A stretch of DNA of 64,000 bases from Hymenobacter mellowenesis (GTDB lineage: Bacteria > Bacteroidota > Bacteroidia > Cytophagales > Hymenobacteraceae): contig NZ_JAUQSX010000003.1 in assembly GCF_030581005.1 (NCBI RefSeq), positions 124,001-188,000 of the forward strand, read 5' to 3'. Below, in pieces: positions 17,331 to 26,570 of the stretch (position 1 is its first letter; each line of letters starts with the position of its first letter). The notes below the pieces were generated by a model, which was not told the origin of the DNA, did no database searches, and saw only the letters and a program-made list of their open reading frames with translations. The position numbers and the translations under genes were made by a program.

Positions 17331-18428
17331 ATGAAAAAAGCAACCCAACTAGCCACCATGGGACTGCTGCTGCTGGGCCTGGCCGGCTGCAAGCACGACA
17401 GCGACACCCCGGACCCCGAAGGCCCCCTGGTGCCGCCCACGGCCTACAACCTGACGGTGCCCACCAACTTCCCGGCCATGCAGACCACCCCGGCCGATAA
17501 CCCCCTCACCAACGAGGGCGTGGCGCTGGGCCGGCAGCTGTTCTACGAAAAAGCGCTGTCGCTGAACAGCACGGTGGCCTGCGCCTCTTGCCACAAGCAA
17601 GAGCTGGCGTTTTCCGACGGGCTGGCTCGCGCCACCGGCGTGAACGGCACCACCACCACCCGCAGCTCCATGAGCTTGGCCAACTTGGCCTGGGAGCGTA
17701 AGCTGACCTGGGACGGCGCCGCCACCGGCCTGGAAAACCAGGCCCGCATCCCCATCGAAAACCCGCTGGAGATGCACCAGAGCCTGAGCGCCGGCGTGGC
17801 CAAGCTGCAGGCCACGGACACCTACCCGGCCCTGTTTCGGAAAGCATTTGGCAGCAGCACCATCAGCGAGGCTAATGTGTTGAAGGCTCTGGCCCAGTTC
17901 GAGCGCACCCTGATATCGGGCAACTCGCGCTTCGACCGGTTTCAGCGCGGCGACCGTTCTGCCCTCACGGCTTACGAGCAGCAGGGGCTGATTCTGTTTT
18001 ACACACACCCCGATGCCACTCATCGCGGGGGGAACTGCAGCGACTGCCACGCCGGCGACCTGCAAACTGACAACGCCTTCCGCAACAACGGCCTCGACGC
18101 CACCTTCACCGACAAGGGCCTGGGCGCCCTCACCGGCCTGGCTACCGACAACGGCAAGTTTCGGGTGCCCAGCCTGCGCAACATTGCCCTCACCGCGCCT
18201 TATATGCACGACGGCCGCTTTGCCACCCTGGAGCAGGTAATGAACCACTACAACCAGCAGGTTGTGCGGAATAGCCCCAACGTGGACCCCCTGCTGCTCG
18301 AAGCCACCAACACGCGCAGCGGCTCCACCCTGGACCTGACGACGGACGAAAAGGCCCAAATTGTCGCCTTTATGCGCACCCTCACCGATTCCACGTTCAT
18401 CAAAGACCCCCGCTTCGCTAAGCCGTAG
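17331..18428 (+). CDS. Di-heme cytochrome c peroxidase, lipoprotein
   Basis: A 365-residue member of the bacterial di-heme cytochrome c peroxidase/MauG family. The signal ends in a lipobox (LLGLAGC), placing it as a lipoprotein facing the periplasm. Two CxxCH haem-attachment motifs are present: C84-A-S-C87-H88 and C-S-D-C-H near residue 236. The family segment FRVPSLRNIALTAPYMHDG lies near 285-303 and supplies the distal methionine region. It probably reduces hydrogen peroxide with electrons from small cytochromes. A MauG-like role is an alternative, but no target gene is adjacent. Confidence 0.9.
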   Translation: MKKATQLATMGLLLLGLAGCKHDSDTPDPEGPLVPPTAYNLTVPTNFPAMQTTPADNPLTNEGVALGRQLFYEKALSLNSTVACASCHKQELAFSDGLARATGVNGTTTTRSSMSLANLAWERKLTWDGAATGLENQARIPIENPLEMHQSLSAGVAKLQATDTYPALFRKAFGSSTISEANVLKALAQFERTLISGNSRFDRFQRGDRSALTAYEQQGLILFYTHPDATHRGGNCSDCHAGDLQTDNAFRNNGLDATFTDKGLGALTGLATDNGKFRVPSLRNIALTAPYMHDGRFATLEQVMNHYNQQVVRNSPNVDPLLLEATNTRSGSTLDLTTDEKAQIVAFMRTLTDSTFIKDPRFAKP

Positions 18429-18498
18429 CGCCGGCGGAGTGGCCGGGAGCGGGAGGGAAGGACGCGCGGGCCGCACTGCACCGCCCGAACGTTGTGCG

Positions 18499-18506
18499 TA
18501 AGTTTG
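18499..18506 (+). promoter_or_regulatory. -7 promoter box for the metal-binding lipoprotein
   Basis: TAAGTTTG is a perfect TAnnTTTG box, 63 bases before the start at 18562. It lies downstream of the ATG-like codon alternatives of the peroxidase 3' region and suggests separate transcription. Confidence 0.55.
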
Positions 18507-18561
18507 TGGTTTGATTCGTCCGGCGGCCCTGCTGCTGCAGGCTTTTCCACTGCTCACGCTT

Positions 18562-18780
18562 ATGCTCTCGCACCTTCGCGCTATTTTGATTTTGGTTTCA
18601 TCGGTCAGCCTGCTGCTCCTGGGCAGCTGCGAGCAGCAAAAGCCCGCCGCCACCGCTCCGGCGGCCGCCACGCCCGCCGTGCAGGCCCGCTACGAATGCC
18701 CTATGGGCTGCGCGGGCAGCCAAAGCAACAAGCCCGGGAAGTGCCCCGTGTGCGAGATGGAGCTGGTGAAGAAGTCCTAG
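18562..18780 (+). CDS. Heavy-metal-binding-domain lipoprotein
   Basis: A 72-residue lipoprotein. The signal MLSHLRAILILVSSVSLLLL ends at a GSC lipobox. After an Ala/Pro linker comes a small heavy-metal-binding domain, YECPMGCAGSQ-x-NKPGKCPVCEM, with the CPM...CPVCxM cysteine/methionine pattern found beside copper-efflux systems. The start at 18562 is preferred over an upstream in-frame ATG-like start at 18511 because it begins the signal peptide. It may buffer copper in the periplasm. Confidence 0.82.
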   Translation: MLSHLRAILILVSSVSLLLLGSCEQQKPAATAPAAATPAVQARYECPMGCAGSQSNKPGKCPVCEMELVKKS

Positions 18781-18855
18781 GCTGCGGCCCATAACCAAAG
18801 CGGGATTTTGCAGGTTTTAATGGCAATTCTATAAGCCTGCGGCCTTGTGGGCCGG

Positions 18856-18863
18856 TAATTTTG
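18856..18863 (+). promoter_or_regulatory. -7 promoter box for the HMA protein
   Basis: TAATTTTG is a perfect TAnnTTTG box 70 bases upstream of the gene at 18933. Confidence 0.55.
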
Positions 18864-18932
18864 TGCAGCCGTTTCTGGTTGCATCAGTGCGGCGGCCGCA
18901 CTTCAGCGGGCTGCTTCTAACTTCCTATCGCC

Positions 18933-19148
18933 ATGTCCACGCTTCGTTTCAAAACCACCATCAACTGCGGCGGCTGCATCAAAGCAGTCACGCCCTCGCT
19001 CAACCAGCAGGTGGGCGCCAACAACTGGGAAGTCGACACCGCCAACCCCGACAAAATCCTGACCGTGAAAAACACCCAGGTCGCCCCGGCCGAAATTGTG
19101 AAAGCAGTGGAGGAAGCGGGGTTCGAGATTCAGACGCTGGCGCAGTAG
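18933..19148 (+). CDS. Heavy-metal-associated (HMA) domain protein
   Basis: A 71-residue single HMA domain. The metal loop is INCGGCIKAV (C at about 12 and 15), a variant of the usual MxCxxC in which Asn replaces the residue before Cys. The C-terminal AEIVKAVEEAGFEIQTL matches the family beta-alpha-beta end. It probably acts as a cytosolic copper or other soft-metal chaperone. The neighbouring lipoprotein also binds metal; no P-type ATPase is in the window. Confidence 0.85.
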   Translation: MSTLRFKTTINCGGCIKAVTPSLNQQVGANNWEVDTANPDKILTVKNTQVAPAEIVKAVEEAGFEIQTLAQ

Positions 19149-19166
19149 GCTGACTGATAAACTGCC

Positions 19167-19274
19167 CGTCATGTCGAGCGTAGCCGAGACATCTCGCGTG
19201 CCGAAGTAATCAGAATCGTTGAACGATTGAGTTACCACCCCACGCGAGATGCTTCGGCTGCGCTCAGCATGACG
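19167..19274. repeat. Palindromic element, family A (imperfect)
   Basis: Arms 19167-19200 and 19241-19274 pair with several mismatches; the right arm keeps the family core GCTGCGCTCAGCATGACG. It lies between convergent genes, next to the terminator at 19304. Confidence 0.85.
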
Positions 19275-19303
19275 TTTTTTTGATTCAGCTCAACTGTCCC
19301 ATT

Positions 19304-19339
19304 AAAAAAGGCGGCCCCGATACCGGAGCCGCCTTTTTT
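19304..19339. terminator. Bidirectional intrinsic terminator
   Basis: AAAAAAGGCGGC (19304-19315) and GCCGCCTTTTTT (19328-19339) form a hairpin with A and T runs on the two sides. It serves the minus-strand T9SS gene ending at 19357 and can stop plus-strand readthrough. Confidence 0.88.
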
Positions 19340-19356
19340 ATGCACTGCAATCAACC

Positions 19357-20463
19357 TTATTGCACCACCACTTTCTGGCTGGTGAGCTGTTCGCCCACCT
19401 GCAGTTTCACGAGGTAGGCGCCAGCGGGCAGGCTACCCAGGGCGAACTGCTGCGGGCCGCTCTGCTCGGCACCGGCCAGGGAGCGCACGCGCTGGCCCAG
19501 GGCATTGTATACGGCCAGCGACACCGGCTGGCGGCCGGCGGGCACAGTATAGGCCACCGTGGAGGTAGCCGTGGCGGGGTTGGGATACACCTGGAAATCG
19601 AGGTTTTTCGCCACGGCATTACGGGTGGCCAGCGCGCCCGTGCCCAGCACGAAACCCACCGACTGCGTGCCGGCAATGGTGCTGAAATCGGGGTTGGACC
19701 CGAAGGCGGTGGTGCGGCCCGCCACCTGCGGAATCACGTCGGAATAATTGAACTGGCCGTTGCTGTCGATGAAGGCGGCAAACAAATCGAGGCGGCTGCC
19801 GGCGCCCAGCGTGGTGGTGCTGTTCAACTGAGACAGCGGAATCTCAATTTCGAAGCCCGTGTTGGCGGTGTTGGCGGCCAGCGAAGCGGTGTTGAGGTAG
19901 GAGAATTTGGTGCCCGTGAGCACGGCGGTGGTCGAGGTAATCACCGCGCCGGTTTTGTTGCCCTGGCCCACGTAGGGGTCGGTGCCGGCAGCCGGAGCGC
20001 CCGTGCCCGTCACGTACGACACGGCGCTGAAATACACGTCGCTGGCGTTGGGGCCCACCACGGCCCGGAAGCCATAGTCGGTTTCCTGGTCGAGCCGGGG
20101 CTGGTGCGCCAGGGGCGAGGAGGGGTCGGTGCTGCCGGGCAGGGCAATGGCCGACGGCACGCCCGAACGGGCCGGCGTGTTCAGGTACAGAATGAGGGCC
20201 CGGTAGGCGCCAGCTGTCGCCGACTCGGCCGAGCCCACCACCATGATGTTGAGCGTGGTGGCCGTGTAGCCCACGTATAGGGATTTGAGGCCGCGGTCGG
20301 CGTCGAGGTGGTTGCCGGTATAGGAGCCGGCCAGCTGGTATTTGCCAACGCCGGTGCCAATTTCAGCCGCCGAGGCCATGCCATCAACCGTGAACTGGGC
20401 CGAAGCCGTGAGCGAAGCCGCCGTGAGGGCGCCCATCGCAGCAAGGGTAAACAAACGTTTCAT
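19357..20463 (-). CDS. T9SS cargo protein paired with the galactanase
   Basis: A 368-residue exported protein. Signal peptide MKRLFTLAAMGALTAASL ends near ASAQ. The body (FTVDGMASAAEIGTGVGKYQ, GLKSLYVGYTATTLNIMV) has the look of a CBM9/DOMON-like beta-sandwich. The C-terminal ~75 residues (FQVYPNPATATSTVAYTV ... GAYLVKLQVGEQLTSQKVVV) are a type A T9SS sorting domain. It starts 48 bases after the GH53 stop on the same strand, so the two are probably one operon and it may bind galactan or its products at the cell surface. No catalytic motif was recognised. Confidence 0.8.
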   Translation of the reverse strand: MKRLFTLAAMGALTAASLTASAQFTVDGMASAAEIGTGVGKYQLAGSYTGNHLDADRGLKSLYVGYTATTLNIMVVGSAESATAGAYRALILYLNTPARSGVPSAIALPGSTDPSSPLAHQPRLDQETDYGFRAVVGPNASDVYFSAVSYVTGTGAPAAGTDPYVGQGNKTGAVITSTTAVLTGTKFSYLNTASLAANTANTGFEIEIPLSQLNSTTTLGAGSRLDLFAAFIDSNGQFNYSDVIPQVAGRTTAFGSNPDFSTIAGTQSVGFVLGTGALATRNAVAKNLDFQVYPNPATATSTVAYTVPAGRQPVSLAVYNALGQRVRSLAGAEQSGPQQFALGSLPAGAYLVKLQVGEQLTSQKVVVQ

Positions 20464-20511
20464 GGGAATTATAAAAAATGGTGGAATGAAAAAATGATGG
20501 GGATGCCGGAA

Positions 20512-22248
20512 TTACCACTGCACGACTTTCACCATGTCGGTTTCGTCGTCGTGGGTGATTTTTAGGAAATAGGTGCCCGCTGCCAGTCCTGCGGCATCCC
20601 AGTGCAAGCTCTGCGGGCCCTGGGCCAGGCGCTGCGCCGGTGCCACCACCCGCACCAGCTGCCCGGTGAGGCTGTAGAGGGCCAGCTGCACGGTTTCGGC
20701 GCGGGGCAGGCTGAAGGCGAGCGTGCGCGGGCCGGCCGTGGGGTTGGGGAATACCTGCGCCGCCAGCTGGGACGTGGCCGCCGTGGTGGCCGTGGTGGTG
20801 GTGGCCACAAATTCCACATCATCGAGACTGGCCGACTGGTTGGCGCCGGCGTTGGAGCGCAGCCCGATTTCGCACTGCCCGTTGGTGACCACAATGCCCG
20901 GCACCTGCACCTGCACCCAGGTGCTGGAAGTGGGCAGCGTGGTGGCCAGCTCGGTGCCGCCAAAGCCGTTGGCGTAGAGCTGGCAGGTGGTTTGGCCGCC
21001 GGTGCTCTGGGCCCAGGCGCGCAGCGTGTAGGTGCCGTTGGGCACGTTGGCCAGCAGCTGGAAGGTGCGCACCTGGTAGGCGGTGGCTTTCTGGTGGCCC
21101 AGTTGGTAGAGGCTGGTGCGGCCGTAGTTCTGGGTCAGGTCGGCGTCGGCGTCGGCGGTCGAAAAGGTGGTCCAGCCCAGCGGCGTCTGGGTGGCGGCGG
21201 TGTACTCAAAGCCGGGGTTGTAGACCAGGCCCGGGGCGGGCGGGCTGTTCAGAAACGAGCTGAGGGCCACGGTGGGCTGGCCGTTGGTGCTCCACAGGCC
21301 CAGGGCGTAGCCCATCCAATTGTAGGCCTGCGGCTCCCAATACAGCACACCCAGGCCCTTGTTGCCGGACACGGCTCGCGTTTTGGCCAGCAGGTCGAGC
21401 AGCATTTGCTGGGTGGGGATGGCGGCGGTGGCGGGCATGCCGGTTTCCACTACCATCACTTCCTTGCCGGGGTAGCGCGCCACCATGTCATTCATGTTGG
21501 TTTGAATCTGGGCATTGAGCGTGGGCCAGTTCGCCGCCGTGGGGTAGTGCGACATGCCAATGACGTCGTAGCGGGCGCCGTTCACGGCCAGCTGGTCGAA
21601 CACGTTGCGGAAGTAGCTGTTGTTGTAGCCGTTGGCAATGTGCACGATAACCTTGGAGGTCGGGTTCACGGCCTTCACGGCGGCGTAGCCCCGGTCGATG
21701 ATGGCGGCGAAATTCTGAGGGTTGAGGGAGCGGCGGCCGTCGGGCCAAAGCATGCCGTCGTTGGTTTCGTTGCCCACCTGCACCCACTCGGGTACGATGT
21801 TGTTGTCTTTCAGCGAGTCCAGCACGTCGTAGGTGTGGTCGTACACCGCCGTGAGCAGCTGCGGGAAGGTGTAGTTGGCCCACGCGGCGGGTTTGGCCTG
21901 CTGGCCGGGGTCGGCCCAGGTGTCGCTGTAGTGGAAGTCAATCATGATGCGGTAGCCCAGGTTGCGGGCCCGGATGGCCTTGGCTATCACGTCGTTCTTA
22001 CCGTTCCAGCCGCCGGCAGGGTTTACCCACACGCGCAGCCGGATGGCGTTCATGTCGTGGTCGCGCAGCAGCCGGAACAGGTCCTGCTGCACGCCGGCTT
22101 CGTTTAGGAAGCGGTAGTTGGCCTGCTCCATCTGCGTCACCCAGCTGATGTCGGCACCTTTGGCAAAGGCCGGAGTGGTTTGAGCATTGGCCCGATATGA
22201 CAAGCCTATCAATAAGCTCAGCGTCAGGAAGAGTAGTGTTTTTTTCAT
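20512..22248 (-). CDS. GH53 endo-beta-1,4-galactanase with T9SS domain
   Basis: A 578-residue secreted arabinogalactan endo-beta-1,4-galactanase that cuts the beta-1,4-galactan side chains of pectin. After the signal peptide (to about residue 23) comes the GH53 TIM barrel: GADISWVTQME near 31, acid/base E161 in WVQVGNETNDG, and nucleophile E269 in VMVVETG. A beta-sandwich carbohydrate-binding-like region follows (about 345-480), then a type A sorting domain (VFPNPTAGPR to the end). It leads an operon with the T9SS protein at 19357. Candidate LacI-type operators sit upstream at 22320 and 22344. Confidence 0.93.
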   Translation of the reverse strand: MKKTLLFLTLSLLIGLSYRANAQTTPAFAKGADISWVTQMEQANYRFLNEAGVQQDLFRLLRDHDMNAIRLRVWVNPAGGWNGKNDVIAKAIRARNLGYRIMIDFHYSDTWADPGQQAKPAAWANYTFPQLLTAVYDHTYDVLDSLKDNNIVPEWVQVGNETNDGMLWPDGRRSLNPQNFAAIIDRGYAAVKAVNPTSKVIVHIANGYNNSYFRNVFDQLAVNGARYDVIGMSHYPTAANWPTLNAQIQTNMNDMVARYPGKEVMVVETGMPATAAIPTQQMLLDLLAKTRAVSGNKGLGVLYWEPQAYNWMGYALGLWSTNGQPTVALSSFLNSPPAPGLVYNPGFEYTAATQTPLGWTTFSTADADADLTQNYGRTSLYQLGHQKATAYQVRTFQLLANVPNGTYTLRAWAQSTGGQTTCQLYANGFGGTELATTLPTSSTWVQVQVPGIVVTNGQCEIGLRSNAGANQSASLDDVEFVATTTTATTAATSQLAAQVFPNPTAGPRTLAFSLPRAETVQLALYSLTGQLVRVVAPAQRLAQGPQSLHWDAAGLAAGTYFLKITHDDETDMVKVVQW

Positions 22249-22281
22249 TTGGAGGACAGCGCTGGCTTATAAGCCGTTACT

Positions 22282-22288
22282 CAAAGTA
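22282..22288 (-). promoter_or_regulatory. Candidate -7 box for the GH53 operon
   Basis: TACTTTG on the minus strand is one base short of TAnnTTTG. It lies 34 bases upstream of the GH53 start. Confidence 0.45.
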
Positions 22289-22319
22289 TGGGGTTAGAAA
22301 TCAGAAATAAATGGTTTTA

Positions 22320-22333
22320 TGCAAACGATTGAA
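22320..22333. promoter_or_regulatory. Candidate LacI-family operator
   Basis: TGCAAACGATTGAA matches the LacI/GalR-type palindrome TGNAANCGNTTNCA at all but one fixed position. It sits about 35 bases upstream of the GH53 -7 box. A second similar site, CAATCGATTT, follows at 22344. The regulator at 30081 is the obvious candidate. Confidence 0.5.
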
Positions 22334-22343
22334 CAACCCAACA

Positions 22344-22353
22344 CAATCGATTT
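22344..22353. promoter_or_regulatory. Second candidate LacI-family half-perfect site
   Basis: CAATCGATTT differs by one base from the perfect palindrome CAATCGATTG found upstream of the divergent GH-A/galK genes at 25106. Confidence 0.4.
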
Positions 22354-22436
22354 CCTAAAAACCGACCCGCTCTGAGGCACATCAGTGCATCAATACGATG
22401 CTGAGTTAAAAAGTTATGCAGTTTCCGGCAAAAAAC

Positions 22437-25037
22437 CTACTGTAGCAACACCGATTCAATGTCAACGTGCAGGGGCTTGTCGGTAGCTGCCGCCGTTTCC
22501 CAAACCACTTGCAGCACTTCGGCCTCCGTCAGCTTGAAGGCAGGCGGGCTGGCCGGCTGGTACTGCAAGGCATTGAAGCCGGGGTAGGGGCGGGGCATTA
22601 GCAGCAGCGCATCGGGCCGGAAGGCGCTGAGCGGCAGGCGCACATCCTGAAGCTCGGCACCCAAGGGCAGCGGGGCCGAGTACGTCACGGCATCGCGGGT
22701 GGTCAGCGTCACCTTTAGCTGGGCACCGGGCTGGCTGCTACGGGCCCGCACCACCACTTCCTTAAACCCGGCCACATCGGCCTGGCGGCCCGCCATCCGG
22801 TCGCCGAAATACGCCCGTAGACTGGCTGCCGGGCCGGTTTGGGCCGCCTGCCCGGGGCGCGGCGGGCCCTGCACCAGCCGCAGGGCCAGGGCGCCGGCGG
22901 GCGTGGTCACGTAGTCGGTCCAGGCGTTGTTGACCACGGTGCGGGCTTCGATATGCTCCTGGTCGCGGCTGGCCTGGAACAGCGGCAACGGCGTGCCAGC
23001 CGCCACGATGGGCACCTCAAAATGCTCCTGGTGGGTGTAGTCCCAGTCGCGCGGCTGGCCGCTGTAGCCGCCGGGAAAGGTGGTGGCCTGCGCGCCGTGT
23101 TTCAGCACCAGCCAGTAGCGGAGCTGGCCGGGGTAGAGCAGGTCGGCGGGTACAGTGGCTTCGTAGGTGGCGTAGGCCGGGTTGGTGGTCGGGAGCGTGC
23201 GGGTGCGGCCGTAGTAGTGCTGAGCCACCAGCACCACGCTGTCGCCGGGCAGCGCGCCCGTGAGCGTGGCGCTCAGGCGCAAAGGCTGGCCCGCTGCCGC
23301 CTGCACCGGCGGCATGTGGCGTACCTGTTGCTGGGCGCCTTCCAGAAAAACAAAACCTTTGGGCGCGGCAAAATCCCGCAACTCTCCGTGGTTGAAACCC
23401 GTGCGGGGCGTGAAAACGGCCGTCGACTTGCCGGCCGCGGCCACGAGGTACACGCCGGGCCGTATGGTGGCGCGCCCGTCGGTGGCATGTGCCTCGTAGG
23501 AGTTGCCCTCGTTCAGGGCCTTCAGCGTATAATTAGAACCCAAGTCACTCAGCGACACTTGCAGCGGCTGCTCGTTCCACAAAATTTGCGTCACGGGCTT
23601 GCTGAGTGCCGCTTTCTCAAACGGGTCGCGAATGGGCACGGCGTCGGGCATCACCTCCAGGCGCCACACGCCGGGCGCCAGCCGGTCGAGGAAGTAGGCA
23701 CCGGTGCCGCCGTAACTCACCACCTTGGAGGAGCCCACGCCGGCCAGATGCTGCAGCTTGGCCGGCTGCTTGGGGGCGGTGGCGGTGTTGGCGGTGTAGT
23801 AGAACTCCTCGGGCGTGTTCATTTCGCTCAGCTGCTGCCGGTAGCTCACGCGGAAATTGCTGAACACGGAGTCCTGCGGGTAGCGGGGGAACTGCTGCCC
23901 GCGCTGCACGGTGCGGAACACCTTGCCAGCAATGAGCAGGCTCAAGGCCTTAGCCGGCGTGTAGGCCAGGTTCAGGTAGTGCGTCTGGTACTCGGTGTTG
24001 GCGTAGGCAATGGCCAGCGGGTCGTAGGCAAACTGCGTGGCCCACTGGAACCCGGCTTCACGGAAGCTGCGGGCCATGAACGGGTACATAATGGGCTGAA
24101 TGATGTCGGCCGACTCGAACTCGTACACCATTTTGGCCTTGCTGAGGAAGCGCGGGTCGGTGCGGTAGGGGATGGGGTATTGGTCGACGTAGGGCAGGAA
24201 GTTGCCGCGCAGCGCGTGGTTGGCCACCAGCCCTTGCGGGTACCACTGAAAAGTGAGGCCGTCGACTTTCGCATTAAGAATGGCCTCGTACACGTCGGGG
24301 TTTTCCGATACGTTGTAGAACACCGGCTTGCGGCAGCCCGTGGCCCGGATGGCGGCGGCCATGCGGTTGGCGAAGCTCGTCACTTCGCTCTCGGGCTTGT
24401 GGTAGCGCGGCTCGTTGCACACCTCGAAGGCCAGAATGTCGGGGTCTTCGCGGTTGAGGGCTTTGGTGTAGGGGTTGCGGTGGTTGAGGAACTGCGTGAG
24501 GTAGCGCTCCTGCGCCGCGATGGCGCGCGGGTTGGTGTAAGCCTCACCCTTGGAAAAAATGCTCGAAAAGCCCGTGCCGGTGTCGGGCTCAGGGTAGCCG
24601 TTGTTCCAGTAGGCAATGGGCGTGAGAATGATTTTGATGCCGCGCTGCTTGAGCTCGTTCACCAGAAAATCGAGCAGGCGCAGGTGCTCATTCTGCTGCA
24701 GATTGCCCGCCGTGTCGGTGATTTCCACGTCCCAGACGTGCACCCGGAAGGCATCGACGCCCAGCCGCGCCAGGTGGTACACGTCTTGGCGGATGGCCTC
24801 TTCGTGGTTCACCCCCAGCTTCTGAATGCCCCGGTAGGAATAAGCGAATGGCGCCGTGTAGTTCACCCCAAACAGGGCTACTTCCTGGTTGCCTTTCTGC
24901 CAGCGCAGCACGCCTTTTTTGTCGACGTATACATCGCCGCCGGGCGCTTTCGCGGGCTTCTGAGCCAAGGCTTCGGCCGTGGTGAAGAGGTGAAAGCAGC
25001 AGCTCAGCAGCAACAGAAGCGTGGGGCGCTTGAACAT
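22437..25037 (-). CDS. Exported clan GH-A glycosidase-like protein, specificity unknown
   Basis: An 866-residue exported protein. Signal peptide MFKRPTLLLLLSCCFHLFTT is followed by a TIM-barrel domain (about 50-420) with the clan GH-A pair: N208-E209 in FEVCNEP as acid/base and E306 in KMVYEFES as probable nucleophile. The C-terminal half is beta-rich and includes two or three accessory sandwich regions, ending in a segment like a carbohydrate-binding module. No sorting domain is seen. It resembles GH5/GH2-like enzymes but fits no family I can name. Divergent from galK with a shared candidate operator, it probably acts on galactan or arabinogalactan. Confidence 0.75.
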   Translation of the reverse strand: MFKRPTLLLLLSCCFHLFTTAEALAQKPAKAPGGDVYVDKKGVLRWQKGNQEVALFGVNYTAPFAYSYRGIQKLGVNHEEAIRQDVYHLARLGVDAFRVHVWDVEITDTAGNLQQNEHLRLLDFLVNELKQRGIKIILTPIAYWNNGYPEPDTGTGFSSIFSKGEAYTNPRAIAAQERYLTQFLNHRNPYTKALNREDPDILAFEVCNEPRYHKPESEVTSFANRMAAAIRATGCRKPVFYNVSENPDVYEAILNAKVDGLTFQWYPQGLVANHALRGNFLPYVDQYPIPYRTDPRFLSKAKMVYEFESADIIQPIMYPFMARSFREAGFQWATQFAYDPLAIAYANTEYQTHYLNLAYTPAKALSLLIAGKVFRTVQRGQQFPRYPQDSVFSNFRVSYRQQLSEMNTPEEFYYTANTATAPKQPAKLQHLAGVGSSKVVSYGGTGAYFLDRLAPGVWRLEVMPDAVPIRDPFEKAALSKPVTQILWNEQPLQVSLSDLGSNYTLKALNEGNSYEAHATDGRATIRPGVYLVAAAGKSTAVFTPRTGFNHGELRDFAAPKGFVFLEGAQQQVRHMPPVQAAAGQPLRLSATLTGALPGDSVVLVAQHYYGRTRTLPTTNPAYATYEATVPADLLYPGQLRYWLVLKHGAQATTFPGGYSGQPRDWDYTHQEHFEVPIVAAGTPLPLFQASRDQEHIEARTVVNNAWTDYVTTPAGALALRLVQGPPRPGQAAQTGPAASLRAYFGDRMAGRQADVAGFKEVVVRARSSQPGAQLKVTLTTRDAVTYSAPLPLGAELQDVRLPLSAFRPDALLLMPRPYPGFNALQYQPASPPAFKLTEAEVLQVVWETAAATDKPLHVDIESVLLQ

Positions 25038-25072
25038 GGGCGGGCGGAAAGGAGAAAGCCGAAAAAACACCC

Positions 25073-25080
25073 CAAAATTA
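25073..25080 (-). promoter_or_regulatory. -7 promoter box for the GH-A gene
   Basis: TAATTTTG on the minus strand is a perfect TAnnTTTG box, 36 bases before the start at 25037. Confidence 0.65.
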
Positions 25081-25105
25081 CGCCATCCAGCCCCCGCAAC
25101 CCTGA

Positions 25106-25115
25106 CAATCGATTG
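25106..25115. promoter_or_regulatory. Candidate LacI-family operator between GH-A and galK
   Basis: CAATCGATTG is a perfect 10-bp palindrome in the 209-bp divergent region. It lies about 26 bases upstream of the GH-A -7 box, and related sites lie upstream of GH53. It is a good candidate target of the LacI-family protein at 30081. Confidence 0.55.
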
Positions 25116-25246
25116 CCTGCCTTTAAAAGTTAGACAGTACTTTTCGGCCCCCAATGCGCCCGGAGCCACCTGCGGCGGCGCGTTTGCGTACGCAACCCAT
25201 TGCGTCGGGCCGTTTTATTCTTTCTCACCCCTTCCCCCACCTCCCC

Positions 25247-26407
<1,161 letters not shown>

Positions 26408-26409
26408 CG

Positions 26410-26547
26410 GGGCGCCTCACCCCCCGGCCCCCTCTCCTCAGGGAGAGGGGGAGCCAGACGATTACTTGTAAAACAGCGAATTATTCATGCAGCGCCGCCG
26501 TGGCTCCCCCTCTCCCTGAGGAGAGGGGGCCGGGGGGTGAGGCGCCC
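26410..26547. repeat. Palindromic element, family B (perfect 47-bp arms)
   Basis: Arms 26410-26456 and 26501-26547 are perfect reverse complements. Each arm also contains its own small hairpin (CCCCTCTCC ... GGAGAGGGG). The element sits three bases after the galK stop and before galT, inside what should be one operon. Confidence 0.95.
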
Positions 26548-26570
26548 AGCCAGAACAAAACCTCATTACC

